Positions 1-10,072 of a DNA stretch of 40,391 nt are shown here, piece by piece. Source of the DNA: a virus. The stretch lies in IMG/VR virus record IMGVR_UViG_3300009149_000101, positions 1-40,391 of that record; one strand, given 5' to 3'. The notes beneath the pieces are model-generated. The model had not been told where the DNA came from and made no database searches. It saw nothing but the letters and a program-made list of their open reading frames with translations. The stretch's first letter is position 1. Each line of letters starts with the position of its first letter. A program made the translations under genes and the position numbers.

Positions 1-3000
1 AATGTGGATGTCTATGTCCAGGATTATGATTTCATTGCCAAGCCTTCCAAGATCCGGATGTCTGATGGGGTGCTTATTGGCCCCATGTTGGGGGTGGACA
101 CCTTAAGAGGTTTCATCCAAGAGCAGCAGTTCCTTATTCGTAATGATGTGGATGACGTGGTTTTGACCGGGACAGGTAAGCCAAGAGTACGAAGAATTGC
201 AAAGTACCCCTGGAGGCGGGTCCGGGCAAGAGGGATCTTTAAGCAGATGTACCAAAGGCACGGATTGTCTAGGCTGTTCCCCACAACTGCGGGATCCTTC
301 TTCTACACATATCCAGGTGCAGGGTCTGACCCAGACGAGGGAGAGCCAGGGGTGTACACTTGGGGCAGACATATCCCAGGAGAGAGAAAACGGGTAAGGA
401 CTCATGGGCAAGAAATTGGACAGATTTCAAACCCTGTGATCGGAGACTTTACAAACGTAGATTCCATTGCACTTTCAGCCAGACGAGCCCGCGCAAGAAT
501 CTGGGGCTATTTCCCTGATGGTATTCCGGCAGGTGCTTTTGGTTCTGTCCCTGTGGCGGCTATTGAGAAGCCTCTGATTATTGCCACTCCTCTCTTTTTG
601 CAGGACTTGCCAATCAATCCTGAGACAGGGTACCCAGATGTTGACCAGTTTGTTTCTCAGGGAGGAGAGCTGGCAGATCTTGAGGCGGGAGATGCTGATC
701 TGGTAACCCCTGGTTTCCTTTCGGGCAATCAGATTTCTTTAGGGCAGCCAGATTTGGGTGTCTATGGGTTTGTGGATGGCGGGAATGTCCTGGACTTTGA
801 TCTTGGGATTATCACCACACAATCCCTGGCAGGGATCTTTGTGGATGAGATCTTGTATGGGTGTGTTCTCACCCTTCAAGATCTGGATGGGAATCCAATC
901 ACAAATTCTGAGAATGTCCTGGTCTCCACTACCCGAGATGGTGGGGTTCCGGCTCATGAGTTCCCAGTGGCTCAAGGGGACACGGTATTTGTGACTCCTA
1001 CAACTGGGATTGCACAGCCCGATAATCCTTTGGCTCTTCCAAATCCAGATTTCTTCCAAGCCCTGGTCAGCATGAATTCTGAGATCATAGGAGAGAATGA
1101 CACTTACCGGGCGGGCTTCGATTATGGCTTGAGGAGAGACGGGCGGCTCATTGACAACACACTCCCCTCTGTTTATGACCCCTACTTTTTGGGAGTCAAG
1201 GAATTCACAGGGCAGCGTCCCCCGGATCCTCTCTCTCCTGTAGGGGGTCAGGTAGAGTTCTATTTCAATGGTCAGAATCCCTTAGAAATCCCGGCACTGA
1301 AAGGGGAAGCTACAGATGACTCTGGAGATGTTCAGATTCCTTACATGAGGACAAGGAACACCGAGTTGGACAGATTAGGTGGGATTCAGAATTCCATGGC
1401 AGCAATTATGGAACCCGATGTAGATGGGGATTCCATTTATCCTGATGAATTCCTCTCAGAGGATGGGGCGGTTACAGGGAGTGTGGTTCCAGCAGGGTTC
1501 CTTCCAGCAACAGAGCCAGCAACTTTGCTGACTACGGAAGATGTGGAGCCACTGACCCCACCGGCACAGCAATTGGGTGTGGGGAATGCAGGGAGGTATG
1601 ATCTGTTATTGGTAGAGGTGGAAGCGGGGACCGGGCCTTTCCCAGTGGCAGGCCCGATGGGGATCTGGTCTATTGGTGAGGTTACGACCTTGGCAACTTC
1701 TTGGAATCTGGATCCTCCAACAAGTACTCCAGTGGCTACCACGGGATCCTTGATTGAACCCCCTCGTTTTGTCACAAAGACAACAGCACCTCCAGTACCA
1801 GGGGTTAGTTCCACAGGCTCTCCTATCAGTTACACCATGCAGTCAGCTATGACATATTTGGAAGGTCCCTATGTGCCTTCCGTGCAAGATCCTGGTTATC
1901 CTGCTTACCCCCCAACAGGGTGTGAGATTGAGGAACATTTTGCCACTGGGTTTACCCTGTTGAGCTTTGACTCAGTCCCACAAATTGCACTCAACGATGG
2001 TTTCCAGGCGGCTACTGGGAACTTGAATGATATTTGGGCGCATGATGCCAGCAATGAGATCATAATCAAATTGATCTCCAGGCCGGATCAGGGCTTCATT
2101 CTGTTTGGGCCAGTGGGGCCTAACCCATTACCTTCAGACATTGGGGGTACCATCTGTTTGGAGATCCATATCCAAGGATCAACAGTTTGGTCTGTAGACT
2201 ATCAGGGAAATATCTATGGCCCGGTGGCTATTGGTCCGGTTGGGGTGGAATTCGGCACAGAATACCCCCCACCAGGGGATCCTTTCTTGAATCCTCTGAA
2301 CTACAAACAGATTGTGATTGATGCTGTTGGGTTCCTCCCATGGGCTCCTGTGGTTATCCCTCCAGGGACAACTCAGGATTGGTTCTTGCCTCATGATGAG
2401 TTTGACGTGGGTGGCCCCGCTGAGCGCCGAATCATGCTTTACGGGTTGGAGTTCACAATAGATCTGGACCTTGAGTCAGGCTCTTCAGATACCGCTTGGG
2501 TTGATGGGGATCGTTTGACATTCCATGAGACAGTGGACCTTAGACTGGCCAAGGCCAGAGGCTACCTGCATCCAATAACAGGACTCCCTTTGGAAGCAAA
2601 TCTCCTTGTCCATCAAGTATCCACTTCTTATCTGGGTGGTTCCTGGTCTCGCGTAAACAGGTACTCCAACGGGTTATCTGTTGGAAGCCCTGTCCCATTC
2701 ACATTCCTCCCGAGGACGGGGGATGCGGCAGACTCAGCAGGCGGCACTTGGGCTCCCTTTGATGGAGTAGCTGTTGCAGAAGTGGGCGGGCTCAAAGTGA
2801 TGGCTTTCGAGGGGCATGGGAACCAACCTATCGAGGCCACAGAAATAAAATTCTCCACAGTTCCCTCAAACCCCCAGGATATAGAAGGGGACATTTGTAT
2901 AGGAGAGGCATTAACAAACAGTCTATTCAACACTGATTTAACATACCCTGAGATCTGGGATAACAGATTACTAGGGGTGGATCCAACTTCAGGGGCAGCC

Positions 3001-6000
3001 TCCAAGGTGGTCCCTGGGGATATTGTGGTGATTGAGAAATCCTCGGATCCTACCCATGAGGCGACGGAAGCGGCAGGAACCTATTTGGTGAGGCATGCAA
3101 TCGAGGGAACATACCTTGGGGGTGCTTTCAAATCCTTCAGGGCGGTTTCTCCTCGGACAACGGCAGGCCTGGAAACAGGTTGGTGCCCTCTCCATTTCCC
3201 AACAGTAGTGAGCTTTGACTCAGGGACAGGTTTATTGGTTACTTCTGACCTAGCTCCCGTGCAGGATGGAAATACAATTGGAGGATACCCCACGGGATTC
3301 CGTGTGGATGTTGGAGTGCCTGTTTTCCCAAGGGTCTATTTGATCAGGGAAGTGGGTTCTTTGGCAGAGACCTCGAATCTGACCCTATTCCAACAGGCTG
3401 TGATTAGTGCCCGGTATACCGGAATAGCTCCTGTAGTGGTCGGGGGAGAAGTCCAGGGTGGTTTCCTCTTGACAGATTACCAGTATGCTGATGGGACTGC
3501 GGTGGTTGCAACCGATATTGATGGGGATGGGGTGGTGGAGACCTTAGCTGAAGTTCTAGAATACTTCTTCCAGAAGGGAACCCAAATTTCTGGAATGAGC
3601 TACTGGCCTGTCAATGTATCAGGGTCCGGTTCAGGTTTGCCAGACAACAACTGTGTTGGGTGGGACTCCACAAAAATGGGTGGTGGTGTAGGAGATCCTC
3701 TGAATGTGACCCAAGGATTCCTTTGGGTTTCGTTGAAGTCAGATCTGGATGACACCACTCCGCTTATTTTTGATGGGAGTGCCGGGGATATTGTCACAAG
3801 TCTTCCAGCGGCAGGTCAGTTCTTGATCCTAGCGCCAGCTGCGGAGGCTGGGAATGAGTACCAGGATGACCCCCTCACCCCTGTCTATGAGGGGGTGAAT
3901 ACTACCGCTGGACTTATTGCAATCACTGTCTCTGATTGGAATGATCTCAATATTCCAACAACTTCCATTGGGTTCGGGGTGGGCACAAAAGATGTTGGGT
4001 GCATTCTGCCAGGGACCACATTGGCTCTTCAGGAATGGGATGCAGGAACCCCAGCGTGGGGAGTCAGTGGTTTCTATGCACAGGCGGGAATCTTTTTCGA
4101 GCCCTCGATTCCCAGGTCTTCCTTGAACCTCTATGAGTCCTATCCGAGGATTGTGGATGCTTCCGTAAACTTGCCTTCTCCCATTGGGGTTGATGACTGG
4201 CTAAGAGAAGTTGGCGTTCGGAATGTGCAAGAATACTTGAGTCCTCCGGCACCCGCAACAGATCCTTTGGGGGTGACTTTTGAAGTCCGTAGAATCCGAA
4301 GATTCCATGATGTCGGGGAGCTGAATCAAGATGTCAGTTCCTTGAGGTATGTCTATGAGATCCGTAGAGGTAGACTCACAGAGTATGAGGTGACATCTCA
4401 ACAGCTCGGCATAGTCTCCGCTCAAGGATTTACCATGGATTGGGAGACAACGAAACCAGCAGGGGCACCCAAAGCACAAGATGTCTGGAATGATGGAGTG
4501 GCATACACCGGGACAAATGTGGGCTCCTTTGAGGAGCCTGATGTCAACATCCATCCAGGAGACCTTTTCCGGGTATTGGATGAAGATGGGAATCTTGTGG
4601 AAGAGGTTGAGATCTCCAAGGTTCTCGGAGCAGGTCAACTTCGATTGGCAGCTCCAGGGATTAAAGAGATTGCTCCCTTGTCCTTGGTAGGTATGCGCTT
4701 TGAGATTTTCTTGAGGAGAGCCCCAGTTCCTCATGAGCAGACAAATGAGCAATTGCTGTCTCTGATTACAGATCAAGAGATTTTACGTACAGACGCCACT
4801 TGGGGGGACGCTACAGAAAAGGGCGGCTATGTTCCGATCCCAACCGGGGTTCAGACCTATGATGACGTGGTGAATACTCTCTTTGACGACCTCAATGCAG
4901 ATGGCTCTTCAGACAAGACTTTTGGAGCTTATGGGGTCAGGAAGGGTGACATTCTGATTGTGGATCAGGCTGGAACAATCCCTCAAATTGGAGGCCTCCC
5001 CCTGACCTCTGAAATGGGGGTCAGACCCTTAGGGGATAAGGGAGTGCTCGGTAGAGTGGATGGGGCCGGAGCCTCTGCATATGAAGCCGGGGGGATTGAT
5101 GCAAGGGATGACAACAGAGGCTTTTACAGGGTGACCCAAGTGGTTGCTCCAAGTACAGACCCCCCTCATCTGTTGGTGAACCCAATCAACACCTTTGCGG
5201 GGTCGGTTGCTTCTCCAATCATTTTTGATTCAGCAGATGTTGAAAGGGCTTATGCCGTCTACCCCACAGTCCATGATTCTGATTATCCCAGTGTGGCGGA
5301 TGAGGCTCAGATGGCTTTACGCCCGACCCGTGCCAGGGATGATGTTACAAAATCCTTTGAGGACTATTCCACAGGGAGTGCTTTTTATTCCTTGAGGCCA
5401 TTCTCTTACAGGATCATCCGTCCTTCTCAGGTGTTCACAGACAATGCAATTGATCTGATTCTGATGGCCAGAGAAAGGATGCTGTCTTTCATTGAACTCT
5501 TCACAAGGGGGATTGAGAGAAAAATTGGCTCCTACTTTGTGTGGCAGAGAGATTTACATGGGTGGGACTTGGGGAACTCTACCAATCCAGAGGCAGGTTT
5601 GGGGTTGATCACAAATGCGTATCTCCAATCGATTTCAGGGAGAACTGATGTGATGCCCTATTCCAACAATGAGAGTTGCCTGTCTCTCTTGGATAGGAGA
5701 TTCTGGATTTATGATCTCAGGTTGGATAGTCTGACCTCAGATGGTGACCATTGGATGCGTCTGATTAATCCCCTGGCAGCCCCAGCGGAGACAGCTTATA
5801 CAGCTTACACTGACACTGTAAGCGGGGGCTCAGACGTGCGGCCAGTCCTCCCAGAGAGGGTGGAAGAAGTACTTGATAGCAGTGACAGGTTCCGCCAAAT
5901 CAGATATACTTGGTTGGCTTATCGGACACACCTCACGTTGGGGCTACTACCTGCAATCCAACGGTTTGAAGCTGAATTGCCAGAGAAGCTAGAGGAACAA

Positions 6001-6042
6001 AAACAAGCTCTATTGCAGAGAGAATCAATGGGTAACGCATAA
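1..6042 (+). CDS. Giant phage virion structural protein, 5' end cut by window edge
   Basis: The reading frame is open from the first base, so the visible 2,012 residues (counted from the GTG at 4) are probably not the true N-terminus. I do not recognise the family. The first 180 residues are Arg-rich and mixed. A long beta-rich, Gly/Pro/Thr-rich middle part follows, then a C-terminal part with helical character (about residues 1815-1860 and 1955-2012, ending in a Glu/Gln/Lys-rich helix). Two acidic Asp/Gly loops resemble calcium-binding loops: DVDGDS near residue 472 and DIDGDG near residue 1174. No catalytic motif is evident. The gene lies just upstream of a helical small protein and the baseplate wedge genes, so a large baseplate or tail-tip component is the likely role, but this rests on context only. 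The stop codon overlaps the next start (TAATG). Confidence 0.9.
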   Translation, partial: NVDVYVQDYDFIAKPSKIRMSDGVLIGPMLGVDTLRGFIQEQQFLIRNDVDDVVLTGTGKPRVRRIAKYPWRRVRARGIFKQMYQRHGLSRLFPTTAGSFFYTYPGAGSDPDEGEPGVYTWGRHIPGERKRVRTHGQEIGQISNPVIGDFTNVDSIALSARRARARIWGYFPDGIPAGAFGSVPVAAIEKPLIIATPLFLQDLPINPETGYPDVDQFVSQGGELADLEAGDADLVTPGFLSGNQISLGQPDLGVYGFVDGGNVLDFDLGIITTQSLAGIFVDEILYGCVLTLQDLDGNPITNSENVLVSTTRDGGVPAHEFPVAQGDTVFVTPTTGIAQPDNPLALPNPDFFQALVSMNSEIIGENDTYRAGFDYGLRRDGRLIDNTLPSVYDPYFLGVKEFTGQRPPDPLSPVGGQVEFYFNGQNPLEIPALKGEATDDSGDVQIPYMRTRNTELDRLGGIQNSMAAIMEPDVDGDSIYPDEFLSEDGAVTGSVVPAGFLPATEPATLLTTEDVEPLTPPAQQLGVGNAGRYDLLLVEVEAGTGPFPVAGPMGIWSIGEVTTLATSWNLDPPTSTPVATTGSLIEPPRFVTKTTAPPVPGVSSTGSPISYTMQSAMTYLEGPYVPSVQDPGYPAYPPTGCEIEEHFATGFTLLSFDSVPQIALNDGFQAATGNLNDIWAHDASNEIIIKLISRPDQGFILFGPVGPNPLPSDIGGTICLEIHIQGSTVWSVDYQGNIYGPVAIGPVGVEFGTEYPPPGDPFLNPLNYKQIVIDAVGFLPWAPVVIPPGTTQDWFLPHDEFDVGGPAERRIMLYGLEFTIDLDLESGSSDTAWVDGDRLTFHETVDLRLAKARGYLHPITGLPLEANLLVHQVSTSYLGGSWSRVNRYSNGLSVGSPVPFTFLPRTGDAADSAGGTWAPFDGVAVAEVGGLKVMAFEGHGNQPIEATEIKFSTVPSNPQDIEGDICIGEALTNSLFNTDLTYPEIWDNRLLGVDPTSGAASKVVPGDIVVIEKSSDPTHEATEAAGTYLVRHAIEGTYLGGAFKSFRAVSPRTTAGLETGWCPLHFPTVVSFDSGTGLLVTSDLAPVQDGNTIGGYPTGFRVDVGVPVFPRVYLIREVGSLAETSNLTLFQQAVISARYTGIAPVVVGGEVQGGFLLTDYQYADGTAVVATDIDGDGVVETLAEVLEYFFQKGTQISGMSYWPVNVSGSGSGLPDNNCVGWDSTKMGGGVGDPLNVTQGFLWVSLKSDLDDTTPLIFDGSAGDIVTSLPAAGQFLILAPAAEAGNEYQDDPLTPVYEGVNTTAGLIAITVSDWNDLNIPTTSIGFGVGTKDVGCILPGTTLALQEWDAGTPAWGVSGFYAQAGIFFEPSIPRSSLNLYESYPRIVDASVNLPSPIGVDDWLREVGVRNVQEYLSPPAPATDPLGVTFEVRRIRRFHDVGELNQDVSSLRYVYEIRRGRLTEYEVTSQQLGIVSAQGFTMDWETTKPAGAPKAQDVWNDGVAYTGTNVGSFEEPDVNIHPGDLFRVLDEDGNLVEEVEISKVLGAGQLRLAAPGIKEIAPLSLVGMRFEIFLRRAPVPHEQTNEQLLSLITDQEILRTDATWGDATEKGGYVPIPTGVQTYDDVVNTLFDDLNADGSSDKTFGAYGVRKGDILIVDQAGTIPQIGGLPLTSEMGVRPLGDKGVLGRVDGAGASAYEAGGIDARDDNRGFYRVTQVVAPSTDPPHLLVNPINTFAGSVASPIIFDSADVERAYAVYPTVHDSDYPSVADEAQMALRPTRARDDVTKSFEDYSTGSAFYSLRPFSYRIIRPSQVFTDNAIDLILMARERMLSFIELFTRGIERKIGSYFVWQRDLHGWDLGNSTNPEAGLGLITNAYLQSISGRTDVMPYSNNESCLSLLDRRFWIYDLRLDSLTSDGDHWMRLINPLAAPAETAYTAYTDTVSGGSDVRPVLPERVEEVLDSSDRFRQIRYTWLAYRTHLTLGLLPAIQRFEAELPEKLEEQKQALLQRESMGNA

Positions 6043-6257
6043 TGGCAGAGAAAGACAGACTTGAAGAGCTAGGGATCACTCCGGGGGAATGGAAACAATC
6101 GGAAGAAAAGACAGTTTTGCCAAAATCTCTTTCTTCCCAGGGTCATTCTTTGGCCAACTTAAAACAGATCTTGGAGGGTATGGTGGAAGCGGATCAGAGA
6201 AAAGTAGTGGAGCTAAAAAAGCAATTGGCATTGCTGAAGCATGGAGGAGGCACCTAA
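6042..6257 (+). CDS. Small helical protein (71 aa), unknown function
   Basis: The ATG shares its A with the stop of the preceding giant gene (TAATG), and the stop TAA directly abuts the next ATG, so the gene is tightly coupled on both sides. The product is charged and almost entirely helical in composition. Residues 35-66 have hydrophobic positions at heptad-like spacing (LANLKQILEGMVEA, then a KKVVELKKQLALLK-like stretch), which suggests a short coiled coil. It ends in Gly-Gly-Gly-Thr. No family is recognised. The position between two large structural genes suggests a small structural linker or assembly factor; this is inference. Its 3' end carries the strong ribosome binding site of the next gene. 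Confidence 0.8.
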   Translation: MAEKDRLEELGITPGEWKQSEEKTVLPKSLSSQGHSLANLKQILEGMVEADQRKVVELKKQLALLKHGGGT

Positions 6258-9188
6258 ATGGCTGGACCCTGTGGATCTAATTGGGGGACGGTAAAATTTG
6301 AAATCCCCGACGTGCTAAAGCCTGTCAGAGATGCAATCAATACAATAGCAGAATTCTTGGTTGCAATCTTGGATATCGCTCTTGGCATTCTCAGGCTGGT
6401 GAAGACTTTTTTGATTGGGTTCTTGGACCCTATCCTTGCTATTGTGCAGGCAATCATAGATGAAGTCTATGCTCTAATCCAGGACATTCGCCAGTTGGGG
6501 ATCTACCTCACTGGAGATTGGGCTTTGTTGGAGTGGCCCTTTGAGGACATTAAAGGTGGCTTTGCTGCTTATGAGCAGAGAATGATTGCGCGGCTAGCTG
6601 ACAGATCAGACCCCACCCGACCGGATGTCTCAGGGCGTACAAAGGTACTGGGGGGTTTCTTTTATCTGAACTCTGACATTTCAGACATTCAAAGGATTAT
6701 CGCTTTCATCAAAAGAATGATGTCCCTGTTTGATCAGACTTACAATGTCAATGCTCAACCAATGGCGAGCATCACGGAAATCCGGTATGGGGCGGATGCT
6801 GCCGATATCATGAATGCCAAATCCCTAGGGAAGTACTTCGATTATGACACCAATGGGGAGGGGGTTCCACCCATCCCTCAAGTGGCACAGATCCGCTGGA
6901 AGGTGAACACCCCGAATCAACGGAGTCCTTTCAATCCATTTCCCCCTCTCCCTCCAACTGGTTTTTTGGTGTCTGTTTCTTCTTTGCCCAATGGGATTCA
7001 AGTTCTGTATGATAGGCCTCAGGCTGACACAGATATGAAGCCCAGTGTGAATAACTCAACTCTGAAGACACAGCCCCGAGGGTATGATGTCATCCGAGAT
7101 TCCAATGGAAAACCCTTGGTTCTTTATGGTGGAGCTGATATGGTAGACCTGCCTGAAGATTTAACCTATAACGGGAACATCTTGGCGGATGGTACCTCCA
7201 ACCCTGGGTCAACCAGGGTGTATGGCTTTAAGGGGGATAATGCGGATTCTACTCTGATTCCCTTGGAGGAACTTGATACAAATGGATACATTTTCCAAAG
7301 ACTCTTTCTTGTAAATCCTGTTAGCACAGATGCTCAGTTTATGACTGGGGAGTACTCTTTAACTTTGGGGCTAGAGGACATGCCCTATGAAGCGAGTGTT
7401 ACTCAGGGGTCTGATGGGAAAATGATTATTCAAAGAGGAGAGAAAGCTTCCACAGTCTATGTTCGGATTGCTGCATGTTCTAGAGAAGTGGCATCCGGTG
7501 AGGTTGATGCCTATTATGACTTCTCTGCGGCTAAGCGTTTTCGAGACGCCACAAGTATCCCCTTAACAGTCCCTCTCATTGGCGGGGAGGATTCCGTAGG
7601 CAATTGGTCTGACTCCAAGACAGTTACATTTCCCAATGCCTACACTGGGGAATATCTGAATGCCGTCAAAACAGCTCTTGCCGTTTTGGTCCTTTCCCGT
7701 GCTGACCTCTCCGCAATCTCTGAGATGTCAGAGCTGTCAGAGGAACAGAAGGAGTTGATTGGAAACTCTAATCTCTTGGTGGAAGGGACAGTAAAAACTC
7801 CTGGGGGGTTGGAAAGCCTCCGTTATTTACTCGGGCACCTTTATAATACCCCAGCTGGGTTTAAGTCTGTGCTGAACAAAAAAGGAGGAAGTCCGGCCAC
7901 ATTCAGGAAAGATTTGTTGGAGCGAATTGAAAGAGTAGCTCACGATCTTTATCAGATAACAGGTCCAAACCCACAATTGGAAAAGACCATTGTGGAGAAC
8001 ACTTCTTTGCTCCAAGGGGCAAAATGGGGGGAGATCTTTGGAGAAGTGTATGGAGGAGAGTATCAAACAGTTCTCCCCGCCTCCGTGAAGGATGCCAGCA
8101 TTCTGACTTCTCTAGACCCAAACAAAAGTGGTGGGGATAATCTTTTCAATGGGATTGCGGCAAACCCTTTTAATATAGGGGTGCCAGATGATGTTGCAGA
8201 AGGGTTCTTTGAGATCCCCGGACTTATCCGTAGAAGCATTGACATGTATGAGATTGATACTGGGTTAGAGGATGGCTCGGATGGTACCCCTGTTATTGTG
8301 TCTGCTAGTTACCCGGCTTCGAATAGCACTGCTTTAAGGGAACTTTCTGCGAGTACCCAAATTTATGCAGAAAAAACGGTGGAGACCGATGGTGTAGCCC
8401 ATCTTTCTGATGCAATGATAGCACAATATCAAGAAATTGCCCTCACAGGTCAAATCAGGGGCTCTGCTGATAACTCTCCTGTTTTCTTTGTAAATCAAGG
8501 TAAGTTGGGGACCTTAAAAGAGAGAAAAACAAATGCTGCTCTCCCTGAGGATGCAACCATTGTCTTTTGCAGAGCTTTGTTGGTTGAGTCCTATTCTGGA
8601 CAGTTGATGAGTGAGGCTTACCTTGCTCTTGCAGCGGCGGCTTCTGCCCTGAGGAGACCTCCACAGGATGGAGCTTGGTTGGCGTGGAGATTCTTGGATT
8701 CCTTCCCCGAGATTGACGATTTCTTGGAAAACTTGAAGGGGTGGTTGGATGCCATCAAAAATGCCCTGGAGTCCATCATTGAGACCATCCTTAAGTACAT
8801 TGAGTTCATTGAGAGCCGTATCATGGAACTCCAACAGTTCATCAGGCGGATCAACGGCCTTTTGCAGTCCTTGCTCGGGTTGAGCTTCCTCATCCCAGAG
8901 TGTTCGGCTTTGATGCTGGTCTCTGATGGGACTCAGGGGTTGATCTCAGATCTGGTCTCTTCTGACAACAAACCCTCTGATAATGCTCTGTCTTATGGAG
9001 CAGGCTTGGCTATGGTGATTCCATTTGGTCCCTCTTTGGTCATGGATTTGATCCTGAGCCTGTTCGCTTCAGATTGCCGAGACCCAGTGTCAGGGGCAAT
9101 GATGGGACAGGAATCTACACAGGACTTGATTGGCATTGAAGGCCCAATTGGGGCACCCACAACTGACCCAGAACCCGAGGTTTTGTAA
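6258..9188 (+). CDS. Large structural protein with hydrophobic helical N- and C-terminal segments
   Basis: This 976-residue protein has an excellent ribosome binding site (GGAGGAGG at 6243-6250, 7 bases before the ATG). Residues about 17-85 form a long, strongly hydrophobic helical run rich in Ile/Leu/Val/Ala with regularly spaced charges. Residues about 817-875 form a second amphipathic helix (FLENLKGWLDAIKNALES and onward), followed by a hydrophobic segment at about 913-938. The middle is mixed, with a Pro-rich linker near residues 230-245 (FNPFPPLPPTG), and includes beta-rich sequence that may be Ig- or fibronectin-like. No enzymatic motif is seen. Its place before the gp25-like gene suggests a baseplate or tail-hub protein. 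The helical ends could mediate oligomerisation or contact a membrane. A tape measure is less likely because the middle is not repetitive helix. Function is unknown. Confidence 0.88.
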   Translation: MAGPCGSNWGTVKFEIPDVLKPVRDAINTIAEFLVAILDIALGILRLVKTFLIGFLDPILAIVQAIIDEVYALIQDIRQLGIYLTGDWALLEWPFEDIKGGFAAYEQRMIARLADRSDPTRPDVSGRTKVLGGFFYLNSDISDIQRIIAFIKRMMSLFDQTYNVNAQPMASITEIRYGADAADIMNAKSLGKYFDYDTNGEGVPPIPQVAQIRWKVNTPNQRSPFNPFPPLPPTGFLVSVSSLPNGIQVLYDRPQADTDMKPSVNNSTLKTQPRGYDVIRDSNGKPLVLYGGADMVDLPEDLTYNGNILADGTSNPGSTRVYGFKGDNADSTLIPLEELDTNGYIFQRLFLVNPVSTDAQFMTGEYSLTLGLEDMPYEASVTQGSDGKMIIQRGEKASTVYVRIAACSREVASGEVDAYYDFSAAKRFRDATSIPLTVPLIGGEDSVGNWSDSKTVTFPNAYTGEYLNAVKTALAVLVLSRADLSAISEMSELSEEQKELIGNSNLLVEGTVKTPGGLESLRYLLGHLYNTPAGFKSVLNKKGGSPATFRKDLLERIERVAHDLYQITGPNPQLEKTIVENTSLLQGAKWGEIFGEVYGGEYQTVLPASVKDASILTSLDPNKSGGDNLFNGIAANPFNIGVPDDVAEGFFEIPGLIRRSIDMYEIDTGLEDGSDGTPVIVSASYPASNSTALRELSASTQIYAEKTVETDGVAHLSDAMIAQYQEIALTGQIRGSADNSPVFFVNQGKLGTLKERKTNAALPEDATIVFCRALLVESYSGQLMSEAYLALAAAASALRRPPQDGAWLAWRFLDSFPEIDDFLENLKGWLDAIKNALESIIETILKYIEFIESRIMELQQFIRRINGLLQSLLGLSFLIPECSALMLVSDGTQGLISDLVSSDNKPSDNALSYGAGLAMVIPFGPSLVMDLILSLFASDCRDPVSGAMMGQESTQDLIGIEGPIGAPTTDPEPEVL

Positions 9189-10072
9189 TGTCTTCTTTTG
9201 ATAAAATGGCAGTTTGGCCTGTGGGCTATTTTCGAGCCTTCTCCAGTTGGATCCTGAGAAACCGGAGAGATATTGTAGCCCACATTGATACCCTGAATGC
9301 AGAAATTGCAAGGATAGGGTTCATCACAGTGGTCTACAGAGTAGAGGATGTGAATGGAGAGGAAAGGCCAACAGAAGAGCGCTTAGGTTTCAAGGTAACC
9401 CGTGGGTCTTCCTTGGGGAAATTAATCCAGGCCTACATTGCAAATGGCGGGAATCCTTATGACATTTCTTCCTTCATGCACCCAGACGGCATGGAAGTTG
9501 TGGAAGAGGATGCACAGGGGAGAATCAAAACAAATTATAGGTATCCTCATGGCGGGGTTGTCGCCCCCCTTTCAGCTGACTATGGGCCAAATTCTGTAGA
9601 AGGGGATTCCACAGGGTATGAACAGGATAGAGGCGGTTGGTTGGATACAGACAGGTATTACCCAGCTAGACAAAAAGGAAGAACAGACCGAGGGACCTTT
9701 GATTCAGATTCTATTGTTCGATACATGCATGGGATCCGAAAATGGGCTAATCAGGCAATCAAAACCCGGTTGCAGGATATTGAGTGGAGAATCATCAAGC
9801 TTTGTGATTTGCGGGAGCAGCTCACTCAGGAAAGAGATGACGTTTTGGTGCAGGCTTTCGGGGGAGCCATGGAGGATGTGGGGACTTTTGATGAGGACCG
9901 GTTCAGCAAGGATCTTAGAGTTCAAAGCCTAATTCAGGACATGTATGTCCTTTTGTATGAGACCGATGCCAGCGGGTCTGTGAGAGCATTTCGGGCCAAT
10001 AATGATGTTTCTTTCTTGAAGTTTACTTTTGATGACAAGCCTTCTGAATGGCGGATGCCATTGGGAGTGTGA
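9188..10072 (+). CDS. Hypothetical phage structural protein (294 aa)
   Basis: The gene starts on the last base of the preceding stop codon (TAATG), with GAGG at 9177-9180 as ribosome binding site. It is not a family I recognise. The N-terminal 65 residues are helical and mixed (WPVGYFRAFSSWILRNRRDI). The middle is polar, Tyr/Gly/Asp-rich and probably loop or beta. Residues about 185-225 form a charged helix (ANQAIKTRLQDIEWRIIKLC and onward) that could be a coiled coil. It sits directly upstream of the gp25-like wedge gene and is separated from it by 66 bases. A baseplate-associated role is inferred from position only. Confidence 0.85.
   Translation: MSSFDKMAVWPVGYFRAFSSWILRNRRDIVAHIDTLNAEIARIGFITVVYRVEDVNGEERPTEERLGFKVTRGSSLGKLIQAYIANGGNPYDISSFMHPDGMEVVEEDAQGRIKTNYRYPHGGVVAPLSADYGPNSVEGDSTGYEQDRGGWLDTDRYYPARQKGRTDRGTFDSDSIVRYMHGIRKWANQAIKTRLQDIEWRIIKLCDLREQLTQERDDVLVQAFGGAMEDVGTFDEDRFSKDLRVQSLIQDMYVLLYETDASGSVRAFRANNDVSFLKFTFDDKPSEWRMPLGV

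Noticed and set aside
6089-6280. 63-codon + strand frame overlapping the small helical gene
   Set aside because: It overlaps a better-coupled gene in another frame and extends into the next gene without its own ribosome binding site.
6258-9188. Tape measure protein
   Set aside because: Only the ends are helical; the middle is beta-rich with Pro linkers, and its position next to wedge genes fits a baseplate or hub role better.
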